Part shown: one piece after another, positions 1 through 6,546 of the stretch | Position numbering within the stretch: position 1 is the first letter of the stretch | Layout of the letters: every line of letters begins with the position of its first letter | Origin: an uncultured Rhodospirillaceae bacterium | GTDB lineage: Bacteria; Pseudomonadota; Alphaproteobacteria; MPNO01 | Direction of reading: 5' to 3' | DNA length: 19,715 nucleotides | Assembly (NCBI GenBank): GCA_937916005.1 | Contig: CALGIA010000580.1 | Coordinates: forward strand, 1 to 19,715 | The notes under the pieces: generated by a model | Told to the model about the DNA's origin: nothing | Database searches by the model: none | What the model saw: the letters and a program-made list of their open reading frames with translations, nothing else | Translations under genes and position numbers: made by a program

Positions 1-2
1 GG

Positions 3-272
3 TTCTTCGGCTATGATATGCATAATCTCGAACCCGGGCGGGAACGGGCCTTTAACAGCACCTATCAAAAGCTGGGCTATGTGAAACATGGCCGTTCGGT
101 GGTGTTGGATGTGAACCGCAAACCCGTCATCCAGAAAGGGTTGCCTGAAGCCGGGCAGGGACCGCGGGCGTCTACGGATGCCCAATTGATCAATGAAGCG
201 ATCGCCTGGTACCAGTCCGCGAGCCTTTATTACAGCACCGGCCGGTTGAAGGATCCCGACGCGGGGAAATGA
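3..272 (+). CDS. Unrecognised protein, C-terminal 89 residues (5' end outside window)
   Basis: The reading frame is open from the window edge and ends at a TGA at 270-272, so only the C-terminus is visible. The fragment is polar and aromatic-rich (GYDMHNLEPGRERAF near the start, then LGYVKHGR, RASTD, and WYQSASLYYSTGRL near the end), with no transmembrane segment and no catalytic motif I can name. The methionine at 18 is probably internal, because coding-like sequence (FFGYD) precedes it in frame. The stop lies inside a GC-rich stem-loop (256-284), and the gene converges on the arsC-like gene only 13 bases away. I do not assign a family. That it is a real coding end rests on the uninterrupted frame and on how neatly it abuts the next gene. 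Confidence 0.6.
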   Translation, partial: FFGYDMHNLEPGRERAFNSTYQKLGYVKHGRSVVLDVNRKPVIQKGLPEAGQGPRASTDAQLINEAIAWYQSASLYYSTGRLKDPDAGK

Positions 273-284
273 CAGCCCGGTCGG
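256..284. terminator. Stem-loop between convergent genes, possible terminator
   Basis: CCGAC (256-260) pairs with GTCGG (280-284). Inside it CGGG (262-265) pairs with CCCG (276-279), leaving one bulged G (261) and a 10-base loop. The hairpin spans the stop of the left-hand gene and sits two bases past the stop of the minus-strand arsC-like gene. There is no run of T on either side, so it is not a classical intrinsic terminator. It may act as a transcript-end structure for both convergent genes or be fortuitous in GC-rich DNA. Confidence 0.35.
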
Positions 285-285
285 T

Positions 286-633
286 TCATAGAATTTCCAG
301 CGCGGCTTCCGGTGGCCGGCCGATGGCGAATTTGCCGTTGGTCACCACGATGGGCCGCTCCATCAGAATCGGGTCGGCGATCATGGCGTCGATCAGCGCG
401 TCGCGGGACAGGCTTTCATCGGCCAGGTTGTTGTCCGTATAGGGCGCTTCCTTTTTTCGCATCAAATCCCGGGGCGACATGCCGAGCCCGTCCAGAAGTT
501 CGCCCAGCTTGGCCGCGTCGGGCGGGGTGGCCAGATAGTCGATGATGTGGGGCTCAATGCCCCGTTCGCGCAAGAGTTCCAGGGTTTTTCGTGATTTGCT
601 GCAGCGCGGATTGTGATAGATCGTAACGGACAT
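286..633 (-). CDS. arsC: ArsC/YfgD-type glutaredoxin-dependent reductase (annotated arsenate reductase)
   Basis: This is a complete 115-residue thioredoxin-fold protein of the ArsC/Spx family. The N-terminus has the active-site segment YHNPRCSKSR with the nucleophilic Cys at residue 11. The three arginines that bind the oxyanion in plasmid R773 ArsC are all present one position earlier: R59, R93 in ERPIVV, and R106 in GRPPE. Members reduce arsenate to arsenite using glutathione and glutaredoxin. The wording HNPRCSKSR and the LMERPIVV...IGRPPE tail look more like E. coli YfgD than plasmid ArsC, so a stress role not limited to arsenic is possible. No arsR, arsB or acr3 gene is nearby, which weakens an arsenic-operon reading. 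The ATG at 633 has GGGAG about 8 bases upstream. It is divergent from the NTF2-like gene, with a 99-base gap. Confidence 0.93.
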   Translation of the reverse strand: MSVTIYHNPRCSKSRKTLELLRERGIEPHIIDYLATPPDAAKLGELLDGLGMSPRDLMRKKEAPYTDNNLADESLSRDALIDAMIADPILMERPIVVTNGKFAIGRPPEAALEIL

Positions 634-732
634 GTCTCGTCTCCCAGTCGATGATCTTCTGAATGCCCCGGCTCGCCGCCGCCGTCAAGCGGGATGCTGT
701 AAATCGCGCCGAAGCGTGTTTAAACTGGCGTC

Positions 733-1218
733 ATGGCATTTGACTTTGGAAACCTGCTTACTCGATTCACCGACTCCGTCGAAGCCGCCGACGGCGCGGC
801 GCTGGGCGCGTTGTTCCACGCCGACGGCGTCTATACGGACACGTTTTACGGTGCGTTCGCCGGGCCCGGCGCCATCGCCGACATGCTGGATAATTATTTT
901 CACCGCGACGCCGAATATTTTCGCTGGGACATGTTCGATCCGGTCTGCGATGGGCGGATGGGTTATGCCCACTGGTTGTTCAGCTACAGCTCGATCTTTG
1001 AAGATAGTGCGGGCACCCGCGTGATGTTTGACGGCATGAGCCGGTTCGAGATCGAGGACGGTCTGATCCGGCGCTACGATGAAGTGTTCAGCGCGGGCGA
1101 GGCCTTCGTCCAGCTGGCCATGGCCCCGGAGCGCATGACAAAAATTCTCAACCGGATGACCGCACCCAAGCTGGAGCGGGCCGCCGCGTCCCGGCATATG
1201 GATCTGTCACTTCCCTGA
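733..1218 (+). CDS. NTF2-like (SnoaL-type) family protein
   Basis: This 161-residue soluble protein has the order typical of the NTF2-like/SnoaL superfamily. An N-terminal helix (LLTRFTDSVEAADGAALGALFHADGVYTDTFYG) leads into a cone-shaped sheet, seen as alternating hydrophobic strands (FRWDMFDPVCDGRMGYAHWLFSYSS, VMFDGMSRFEIEDGLIRRYDEVF). The fold encloses a small-molecule pocket and occurs in isomerases, dehydratases and cyclases, as well as in proteins with no known activity. The sequence does not identify a substrate. Residues D25/D30-type acids and Y/W side chains could line the pocket, but I cannot assign catalysis. The ATG at 733 has only a weak ribosome-binding site. The 3' end overlaps the end of queG by 12 bases in convergent orientation. 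It probably has its own promoter in the gap shared with the arsC-like gene. Confidence 0.85.
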   Translation: MAFDFGNLLTRFTDSVEAADGAALGALFHADGVYTDTFYGAFAGPGAIADMLDNYFHRDAEYFRWDMFDPVCDGRMGYAHWLFSYSSIFEDSAGTRVMFDGMSRFEIEDGLIRRYDEVFSAGEAFVQLAMAPERMTKILNRMTAPKLERAAASRHMDLSLP

Positions 1219-2370
1219 TCCACATGTTTCCCATTCCGTGCGCACGTCCCCATCAGTTTCACCCTGCAGGCGCCGGGTTTTCAGGCGCTGGAATGCCGCC
1301 CCATCGATCAGGCGCGACAGCGCCCAGACCGCCATGGCGCGCACCAGGGGGGAGGGGTCGTCGAGCAGGGCCTCGGCGCGGGTCGCCAGGCCGGGTTGAT
1401 TGCTGTTGCCGATGGCGATCAGGACATTGCGGATGAACCGGTCGCGTCCGGTGCGCTTGACGGGCGAGCCCGAGAACACCTCGCGGAACGCCGCATCGTC
1501 GAGCAGGGCGAAGTCGGCCAGCCTCGGCGCGTCCAGTTCCAGTTTGGACATCAAATCCGGGTCGCTTGTCATGGACGCGTATTTGTTCCACGGGCAGATT
1601 GCCAGGCAGTCGTCACAGCCATAGATGTGGTTGCCCATCAGGGGACGCAATTCGGCTGGAATATGACCTTTGTGTTCGATGGTGAGATAGGAAATACAGC
1701 GTCGCGCGTCGATCCGGCGCGGCCCGTCGAAGGCTTTGGTCGGGCAGACATCCAGACAGGCGCGGCAGGACCCGCAATGATCCGCCATGGGCGCGTCCGG
1801 CGTGAGGTCGATGGCGGTATATATTTCGCCCAGGAACAGCCAGGACCCGAACTGCCGCGACACCAGATTGGTGTGCTTGCCCTGCCAGCCAATGCCGGCG
1901 CGCGCGGCCAGCGGCTTTTCCATCACCGGCGCCGTGTCGACGAACAGCTTCACCTCGGTCTGGAATTCTTCATGAATCCAGCGCGCCAATACGCGCAGGC
2001 GTTTTTTCAGAACGTCGTGATAGTCGCGGCCCCTGGCGTAAACCGAAACCGCGCCCCGTTCGGGCCGGTCGAGCAGCTCCATCGGGTCGCGGGTCGGGCC
2101 GTAATTGACGCCGAGCGCGATGACGCTGCGTGCGTCGGGCCATAGAGCCTGGGGCAAGGCGCGTTGGGTGGCGCGGTCGGCGAGCCAGCCCATATCGCCA
2201 TGACGGCCCTCGGCCAGGAATTCCGCAAGCTGTTCGCCGGCTTGCGGTCCGGCCTCGGAAGACGCGAAACCGATCGCGTCAAATCCGTCCGACAGGGCGC
2301 GTTCGCGGATTATTTGTGCGGGGTCTAGCCCCGGCCGCGATAGGGCGCCACGCCTTGATCGGGCAACCAT
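1207..2370 (-). CDS. queG: Epoxyqueuosine reductase QueG
   Basis: QueG performs the last step of queuosine synthesis, cobalamin- and iron-sulfur-dependent reduction of the epoxyqueuosine epoxide in tRNA. With the ATG at 2370 the protein has 387 residues, close to the family norm. The catalytic-acid segment FVDTAPVMEKPLAARAG has Asp at 145. The first 4Fe-4S cluster motif CGSCRACLDVCP uses Cys 199, 202, 205 and 209, and the second has Cys 225 plus YGCDDCLAICP (Cys 252, 255, 259). The tail (about 320-380) is HEAT-like. The frame stays open upstream to 2505, but that part would lie inside queF. I chose 2370 because GGAGGG sits about 5 bases before it. The start overlaps the end of queF by 46 bases, suggesting coupled translation. 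The 3' end overlaps the NTF2-like gene by 12 bases. Confidence 0.96.
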   Translation of the reverse strand: MVARSRRGALSRPGLDPAQIIRERALSDGFDAIGFASSEAGPQAGEQLAEFLAEGRHGDMGWLADRATQRALPQALWPDARSVIALGVNYGPTRDPMELLDRPERGAVSVYARGRDYHDVLKKRLRVLARWIHEEFQTEVKLFVDTAPVMEKPLAARAGIGWQGKHTNLVSRQFGSWLFLGEIYTAIDLTPDAPMADHCGSCRACLDVCPTKAFDGPRRIDARRCISYLTIEHKGHIPAELRPLMGNHIYGCDDCLAICPWNKYASMTSDPDLMSKLELDAPRLADFALLDDAAFREVFSGSPVKRTGRDRFIRNVLIAIGNSNQPGLATRAEALLDDPSPLVRAMAVWALSRLIDGAAFQRLKTRRLQGETDGDVRTEWETCGSGK

Positions 2371-2789
2371 AAACCCTCCGGCGGCGGACCGCTCTGATAG
2401 AACACGTCGATGGGCATGCCGCCGCGCGGATACCAGTACCCGCCGATGCGGATCCATTGGGGCTCGATTGCCGCCACGATCCGCTTGGCGATCCCCACCG
2501 TGCAATCCTCGTGGAACGCCCCCTGATTGCGGAACGAGGTCAAATAAAGTTTGAGTGATTTGCTTTCCACGATCCGTGTGTCGGGCACGTAGTCGATCAC
2601 CAGATGGGCGAAATCCGGTTGCCCGGTGATCGGGCAGAGCGAGGTGAATTCCGGGCAGGTAAAGCGGATCAGGTAATCGGTCCCGATCTGGGGATTGGCG
2701 ACTGTTTCCAGCACGGCGTTTTCGGGCGACGCCGGAATCTCGGCCTTGCCGCCCAGTTGGGTGAGGTTTTCATATCTTGGGTCGGCCAT
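2325..2789 (-). CDS. queF: NADPH-dependent 7-cyano-7-deazaguanine (preQ0) reductase QueF
   Basis: QueF reduces the nitrile of preQ0 to the aminomethyl group of preQ1 with NADPH. At 154 residues this is the short, unimodular (YkvM-like) form. The segment FTSLCPITGQPDF gives the nucleophilic Cys 52, which forms the thioimide with preQ0, and Asp 59. The family signature ESKSLKLYLTSFRNQ runs from about 75 to 89, followed by FHED (His 93, Glu 94). The ATG at 2789 lies 9 bases after the tgt stop. The stop codon TAG itself begins the TAGGA ribosome-binding sequence, so translation of tgt and queF is tightly linked. The product feeds preQ1 directly to Tgt, encoded just upstream in the same transcript. 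Downstream, queG starts before queF ends. Confidence 0.97.
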   Translation of the reverse strand: MADPRYENLTQLGGKAEIPASPENAVLETVANPQIGTDYLIRFTCPEFTSLCPITGQPDFAHLVIDYVPDTRIVESKSLKLYLTSFRNQGAFHEDCTVGIAKRIVAAIEPQWIRIGGYWYPRGGMPIDVFYQSGPPPEGLWLPDQGVAPYRGRG

Positions 2790-2798
2790 GTCGAGTTC

Positions 2799-3923
2799 CT
2801 ATAATGGATCTATGTCGCCCCGGGCGAGCCCGGCTTCGAAATCGGTGGCGAAGCCGGCATAGTTTCCTGCCTCTATGGCGTCGCGCAGTCCGGCTGTCAG
2901 ATCCTGATAATAATGCAGATTATGGGTGGTCAACAGCATCGCGCCCAGTATTTCCTTGGCCTTGAACAGATGGTTCAGATAGGCCCGACTATAGCCGGTA
3001 CAGGTCGGGCAGGCGCAATCGGAATCCAGTGAGCGCGGGTCCGCCGTATGGCGCGCATTGCGGATATTGATGTCGCCGCGCCGGGTGAAACCCTTGCCGG
3101 TCCGGCCCGACCGGGTCGGCATGACGCAATCGAACATGTCGATGCCGCGTCCCACCGCGCCCACGATATCGGCCGGCGTGCCGACGCCCATCATGTAGCG
3201 CGGCCGTTGTGCGGGCAGGGCAGGCACGGTTTCTTCCAGCACACTGAACATCATCTCCTGCCCCTCGCCGATGGCGAGCCCGCCCACGGCATAGCCGTCA
3301 AAGCCGATATCCATCAGGGCTGCAGCGGATTCCCGGCGCAATTCGCCATAGACGCTGCCCTGGACGATGCCGAACAGACCGTATCCGGGGCGATCGATAA
3401 AGGCGTTCTTGCAGCGCGCGGCCCAGCGCATGGATCGCCGCATGGACAGCGCGGCCTCGTCTTTCGTCGCCGGCCAGGGGGTGCATTCATCCAGCACCAT
3501 GGTGATGTTGGACTCCAGCAGATGCTGGATTTCGACCGATCTCTCGGGCGTCAGGTTGAACTTTGTTCCGTCGATATGGGAGGCGAAATCAACGCCGTCC
3601 TCGCTGATCTTTCGGCGGCCGGACAACGACATCACCTGGAATCCGCCGGAATCCGTCAGGATCGGCTTGTCCCAGTTCATGAAGCGGTGCAGCCCGCCGA
3701 GCTTGGCCACCAGCTCCGCGCCGGGCCGCAACATCAGATGATAGGTATTGCCCAGCAATATCTCGGCCCCGGTGGCGGCGACCGCTTCGACCGTCATGGC
3801 CTTGACCGTGCCGGCCGTGCCCACGGGCATGAAGGCGGGTGTGTTGACCACGCCATGGGCGGTCGTGAGCCGGCCGCGCCGCGCCGCGCCGTCGGTGGCC
3901 AGAACTTCGTATTCGAGGCTCAT
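2799..3923 (-). CDS. tgt: tRNA-guanine transglycosylase (queuine/preQ1 tRNA-ribosyltransferase)
   Basis: Tgt exchanges guanine 34 of GUN-anticodon tRNAs (Asp, Asn, His, Tyr) for preQ1. From the ATG at 3923 the protein has 374 residues, the usual bacterial length. It carries the catalytic pocket segment LTDSGGFQVMSL (Asp 91), the nucleophile segment FDCVMPTRSGRTG (Asp 265), and the zinc site with Cys 303, 305 and 308 (DCACPTC) plus His 334 (TTHNLHYY). The frame is open to 3980, but those 19 extra residues lie inside queA and look non-native, while MSLEYEVLATDG is a typical Tgt start. The ATG overlaps the queA stop as ATGA, a classic coupling arrangement. The order queA-tgt is the common one in proteobacteria. 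Confidence 0.98.
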   Translation of the reverse strand: MSLEYEVLATDGAARRGRLTTAHGVVNTPAFMPVGTAGTVKAMTVEAVAATGAEILLGNTYHLMLRPGAELVAKLGGLHRFMNWDKPILTDSGGFQVMSLSGRRKISEDGVDFASHIDGTKFNLTPERSVEIQHLLESNITMVLDECTPWPATKDEAALSMRRSMRWAARCKNAFIDRPGYGLFGIVQGSVYGELRRESAAALMDIGFDGYAVGGLAIGEGQEMMFSVLEETVPALPAQRPRYMMGVGTPADIVGAVGRGIDMFDCVMPTRSGRTGKGFTRRGDINIRNARHTADPRSLDSDCACPTCTGYSRAYLNHLFKAKEILGAMLLTTHNLHYYQDLTAGLRDAIEAGNYAGFATDFEAGLARGDIDPL

Positions 3924-4996
3924 GTGTCTTCCCCGCGATGCAGGAGCGTGGCGTCGCCGTATGAGTAGAACCGGTAGCATTGTTCCTTGGCGTGGTCATA
4001 GGCCGCCCGCATGCGATCCAGACCGGCGAAGGCCGATACCAGCATGAACAGGGTCGAGCGCGGCAAATGGAAATTGGTGAGCAGCAGGTCGACCACGCGG
4101 AAGCGATAGCCCGGCGTGATGAAGATCGAGGTCTCCGACTCAAAGGGGTGCAGGGTCCCGTCCGGATCCGCGGCGCTTTCCAGCAGGCGGAGCGATGTGG
4201 TGCCGATGGCGACCACGCGCCCGCCATCGCGCCGGGCCCGGTTGATCGCATCGCATGTTGCCTGGTCGATCCGGCCCCATTCGGCGTGCATTTGATGATC
4301 GCGGATATAATCGGCCTTGACCGGCAGAAAAGTTCCCGCCCCCACATGGAGCGTGACCCGGGCGATGTGGATGCCCTTGTTGGCCAGGGCGGATAATAAG
4401 TCCGGCGTGAAGTGAAGCCCGGCCGTGGGCGCGGCCACGGCCCCGTCATGGGTGGCGTAGATGGTCTGGTAATCGTCGCCGTCACGCGTCAGGGTCCCGC
4501 CGGGACGGGTGATATAGGGCGGCAAGGGCATCGATCCATGATCGCGCAGCTTTTGCGGCAGATCATATGCCGGGTCAAAAGACAGGGCGATTTCACCGGA
4601 ATCGAGCTTCGCTTCGACAATCGCGGAAAAATCCTCAGCAAAATCAATGACATCGCCTTGGGACAGGCGTTTCCCCGGGCGGGCGAAGGCGCGCCACGCG
4701 TGGCTGCCGGTCCGCCGGTGCAGGGTGACCTGGATTTTGGCCGCGCCTCTTTTGCCGGTCAGCCGCGCCGGGATCACGCGGGTATCATTGATCACGACCA
4801 TATCGCCCGCGCGCAGGCAATCCGGCAGCTCGATGATCCCGCGGTCGGTCAGTTGATCGCCGACATCCAGCATGCGGGACGAATCCCGGGGGGTTGCTGG
4901 GTGGTCCGCGATCAGCTCTTTCGGCAGGTCAAAATCGAACAAATCCGTTCGATAATTTGAGATGGGGCGGGATATGGATTCGGAAATTTGGGTCAA
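3920..4996 (-). CDS. queA: S-adenosylmethionine:tRNA ribosyltransferase-isomerase QueA
   Basis: QueA transfers and isomerises the ribose of SAM onto preQ1-tRNA to give epoxyqueuosine. The 358-residue frame contains the family hallmarks: N-terminal RTDLFDFDLPKELIADHPA, VINDTRVIPARL, HVGAGTFLPVK with DHQMHAEW, VVAIGTTSLRLLES, FITPGYRF, and LLTNFHLPRSTLFMLVSAF near the C-terminus. The start is unusual. No ATG or GTG exists before the conserved core, and the best choice is TTG at 4996-4994, with GGGAAG a few bases upstream and a TTGA overlap with the preceding stop. That gives about 15 residues more at the N-terminus than many QueA proteins have. The overlap pattern on both sides implies a single polycistronic message. 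Confidence 0.97.
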   Translation of the reverse strand: MTQISESISRPISNYRTDLFDFDLPKELIADHPATPRDSSRMLDVGDQLTDRGIIELPDCLRAGDMVVINDTRVIPARLTGKRGAAKIQVTLHRRTGSHAWRAFARPGKRLSQGDVIDFAEDFSAIVEAKLDSGEIALSFDPAYDLPQKLRDHGSMPLPPYITRPGGTLTRDGDDYQTIYATHDGAVAAPTAGLHFTPDLLSALANKGIHIARVTLHVGAGTFLPVKADYIRDHQMHAEWGRIDQATCDAINRARRDGGRVVAIGTTSLRLLESAADPDGTLHPFESETSIFITPGYRFRVVDLLLTNFHLPRSTLFMLVSAFAGLDRMRAAYDHAKEQCYRFYSYGDATLLHRGEDT

Positions 4997-5487
4997 TTGG
5001 CTTCCCAGAGCTCGGTGACGAATTCCGCGACCCGGGCGTAGTTTTCGTCCTGTTCCGGGTCCAGCTTGCCGCGTTCCAGTTCCTCGCGGGTCAGATTGCG
5101 TGCCCGGTCGATTAGAAATTCACGCAGGGCCTCATCGGAAAGAATGAACGCCAGCACCTGGTTCTGGACCTCCATGGGCGGGTTCTTTTCGCCGGTTTCC
5201 CGCGCGATTGCCGCGCGCAGGTAATCCACCGCATCGAGGATAAGCTGGGCTTCCTCCTTGCTCCAGATACGGGAAGGTTCAAAATCCTTGGCTTTCAGCG
5301 CTTTCATCTGGTCCCTGGTAATGCTTCCCGCCTGCCCGAACCGTGGCATGGATTTTTGCTCTTGCGGTGTGCCGCCGCTCCGCGCGTCCTGTTGGGCGCG
5401 TAGATTTTGCGCGCGCTTCATGCGCTGCCGCCGCATGAAAAGCCACACGAACAACGCGACGCAGACGGCGAGAATGATACTTTCCAT
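4993..5487 (-). CDS. Unknown membrane-anchored protein, first gene of the queuosine operon
   Basis: This 164-residue protein starts with one short hydrophobic segment (about residues 3-18, ILAVCVALFVWLFMRR). A strongly basic stretch with Arg/Lys/Gln follows, then a low-complexity linker, then a helical, charged C-terminal domain (about 72-164) rich in Glu, Leu and Arg (LILDAVDYLRAAIARE, REFLIDRARNLTREELERG, RVAEFVTELWE). The topology is probably N-terminal anchor with the bulk in the cytoplasm (positive-inside rule). I do not recognise the family. It is not one of the known queuosine enzymes, nor a YhhQ- or QrtT-type queuosine-precursor transporter, since it has only one span. Its stop overlaps the TTG start of queA, so it is co-translated with that gene. 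The ATG at 5487 is the natural start given the hydrophobic segment directly after it. Confidence 0.82.
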   Translation of the reverse strand: MESIILAVCVALFVWLFMRRQRMKRAQNLRAQQDARSGGTPQEQKSMPRFGQAGSITRDQMKALKAKDFEPSRIWSKEEAQLILDAVDYLRAAIARETGEKNPPMEVQNQVLAFILSDEALREFLIDRARNLTREELERGKLDPEQDENYARVAEFVTELWEAN

Positions 5488-5537
5488 ATGATTGGGCTTT
5501 CGTCCCTGATTTCCGTACCGACCGCAATATTTACCCT

Positions 5538-5558
5538 CGCTGACCGCAAAAGTCAGCG
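5538..5558. repeat. Inverted repeat in the divergent queuosine/exporter intergenic region
   Basis: CGCTGAC (5538-5544) and GTCAGCG (5552-5558) form a perfect 7-bp stem with a 7-base loop (CGCAAAA). It lies 51 bases before the minus-strand start at 5487 and 64 bases before the exporter ATG at 5623. It could be an operator or a leader hairpin for the queuosine operon. There is no T run, and I found no match to the preQ1-I riboswitch layout around it. Confidence 0.4.
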
Positions 5559-5622
5559 CCCGATATCACGACGCCGGAAACTATGATATTTTCAACGGCG
5601 ACGGGAGACGCGCCGGGCGGTC

Positions 5623-6516
5623 ATGGCTTCAGGGTTTCGTTATTTCACCGACATGTTCCACGCCATGCCGCGTCCGCTGCGCGGCATGTTGCTGATGCTT
5701 GTCTCGGCGATAATGGTCGTCGTCATGAATGTCACCGTGCGCCAGATCGCCAGCGAACTGCATGTTTTTGAAATTGCGGCTTTGCGTAATTTTTTCGGGT
5801 TTCTGTTGTTTCTGCCGTGGCTTATCGGGGCCAGAATCAATCCGCTGAGGACCCGCCGGATCGTCCTGCATATGGGACGGGCGGGCTTTAATACGGTTGC
5901 GACGATCGCCTATTTCGTGGCCCTGATTCTGATTCCCCTTACCCAGGTCACCGCGCTGACCTTTACCGCGCCGCTGATCGCCACATTGCTGGCCGTGCTG
6001 GTTTTGCATGAATCCATGAGCGCCCGGCGATGGGCCGGTTTTTTCGTCGGGTTGGCGGGCGCGCTGATCATCCTGCGCCCGGGGGTCCGTGATGTGGGGA
6101 CCGGCCAGTTGATGGTGCTGCTGTCGTCCGCGACCTGGGCCAGCGCGTTGATCTGCACCAAGGTTCTGGCGCGCACGGAAACCAGCCTGACCATTGCCGC
6201 CTATTCGGCGCTGCTGCAGGTGCCGATCGCCATGATCGGCGCCGTGTTCGTCTGGCAAATGCCGAGTTTGCATCAGATCGGAATATTGTTTCTTATTGGC
6301 GGCATGGCGGGGTTTATCCAGCTTTGCATCGCCCAGGCTTTCCGCGACGCCGACGCCACGCTGGTTCTGCCGTTCGATTTTACCAAGTTGATCTGGGCCA
6401 GCATCGCGGGGTATCTGGTGTTCAGTGAAATCCCTGATTACTGGACCTGGATCGGGGCCGTGGTAGTCTTTCTGGGCGTGTTCTATATGGCGCTCCAGGA
6501 ACGCAGGGAAAATTGA
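5623..6516 (+). CDS. EamA-domain DMT-superfamily inner-membrane transporter
   Basis: This 297-residue protein has about ten hydrophobic segments arranged as two EamA repeats (roughly residues 20-145 and 155-290), the standard plan of the drug/metabolite transporter superfamily. The first repeat closes with the typical LHESMSARRWAGFFVGLAGALIILRPG. The second carries AQAFRDADATLVLPFDFTKLIWASIAGYLVFSEIPDYWTWIGAVVVFLGVFY. Such proteins export amino acids, nucleobase-like compounds or other small metabolites, or act as permeases such as S-adenosylmethionine uptake carriers. The substrate cannot be read from the sequence. The ATG at 5623 has a GGGCGG-like site a few bases upstream; the ATG at 5653 is an alternative. 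The next gene follows after 30 bases on the same strand, so the two may be co-transcribed. It is divergent from the queuosine operon. Confidence 0.92.
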   Translation: MASGFRYFTDMFHAMPRPLRGMLLMLVSAIMVVVMNVTVRQIASELHVFEIAALRNFFGFLLFLPWLIGARINPLRTRRIVLHMGRAGFNTVATIAYFVALILIPLTQVTALTFTAPLIATLLAVLVLHESMSARRWAGFFVGLAGALIILRPGVRDVGTGQLMVLLSSATWASALICTKVLARTETSLTIAAYSALLQVPIAMIGAVFVWQMPSLHQIGILFLIGGMAGFIQLCIAQAFRDADATLVLPFDFTKLIWASIAGYLVFSEIPDYWTWIGAVVVFLGVFYMALQERREN

Positions 6517-6546
6517 GATGATAGGCATCAAGAACCTAAGGGACGG

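Noticed and set aside
1396..2145. Plus-strand open frame of 249 residues opposite queG
   Set aside because: It is a shadow of queG, whose iron-sulfur and catalytic motifs are unmistakable on the other strand.
2371..2505. 45-residue N-terminal extension of QueG
   Set aside because: It lies within the queF frame, is Arg-rich and unlike QueG. The ATG at 2370 has a strong ribosome-binding site.
3048..3968. Plus-strand open frame of 306 residues opposite tgt
   Set aside because: Low-complexity His/Gly/Ala composition and full overlap with tgt, which has all catalytic and zinc residues.
5488..5622. preQ1 riboswitch before the queuosine operon
   Set aside because: I searched the minus strand of this gap for the preQ1-I stem and A-rich tail and saw neither. 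The only structure is a short hairpin with a 7-base loop.
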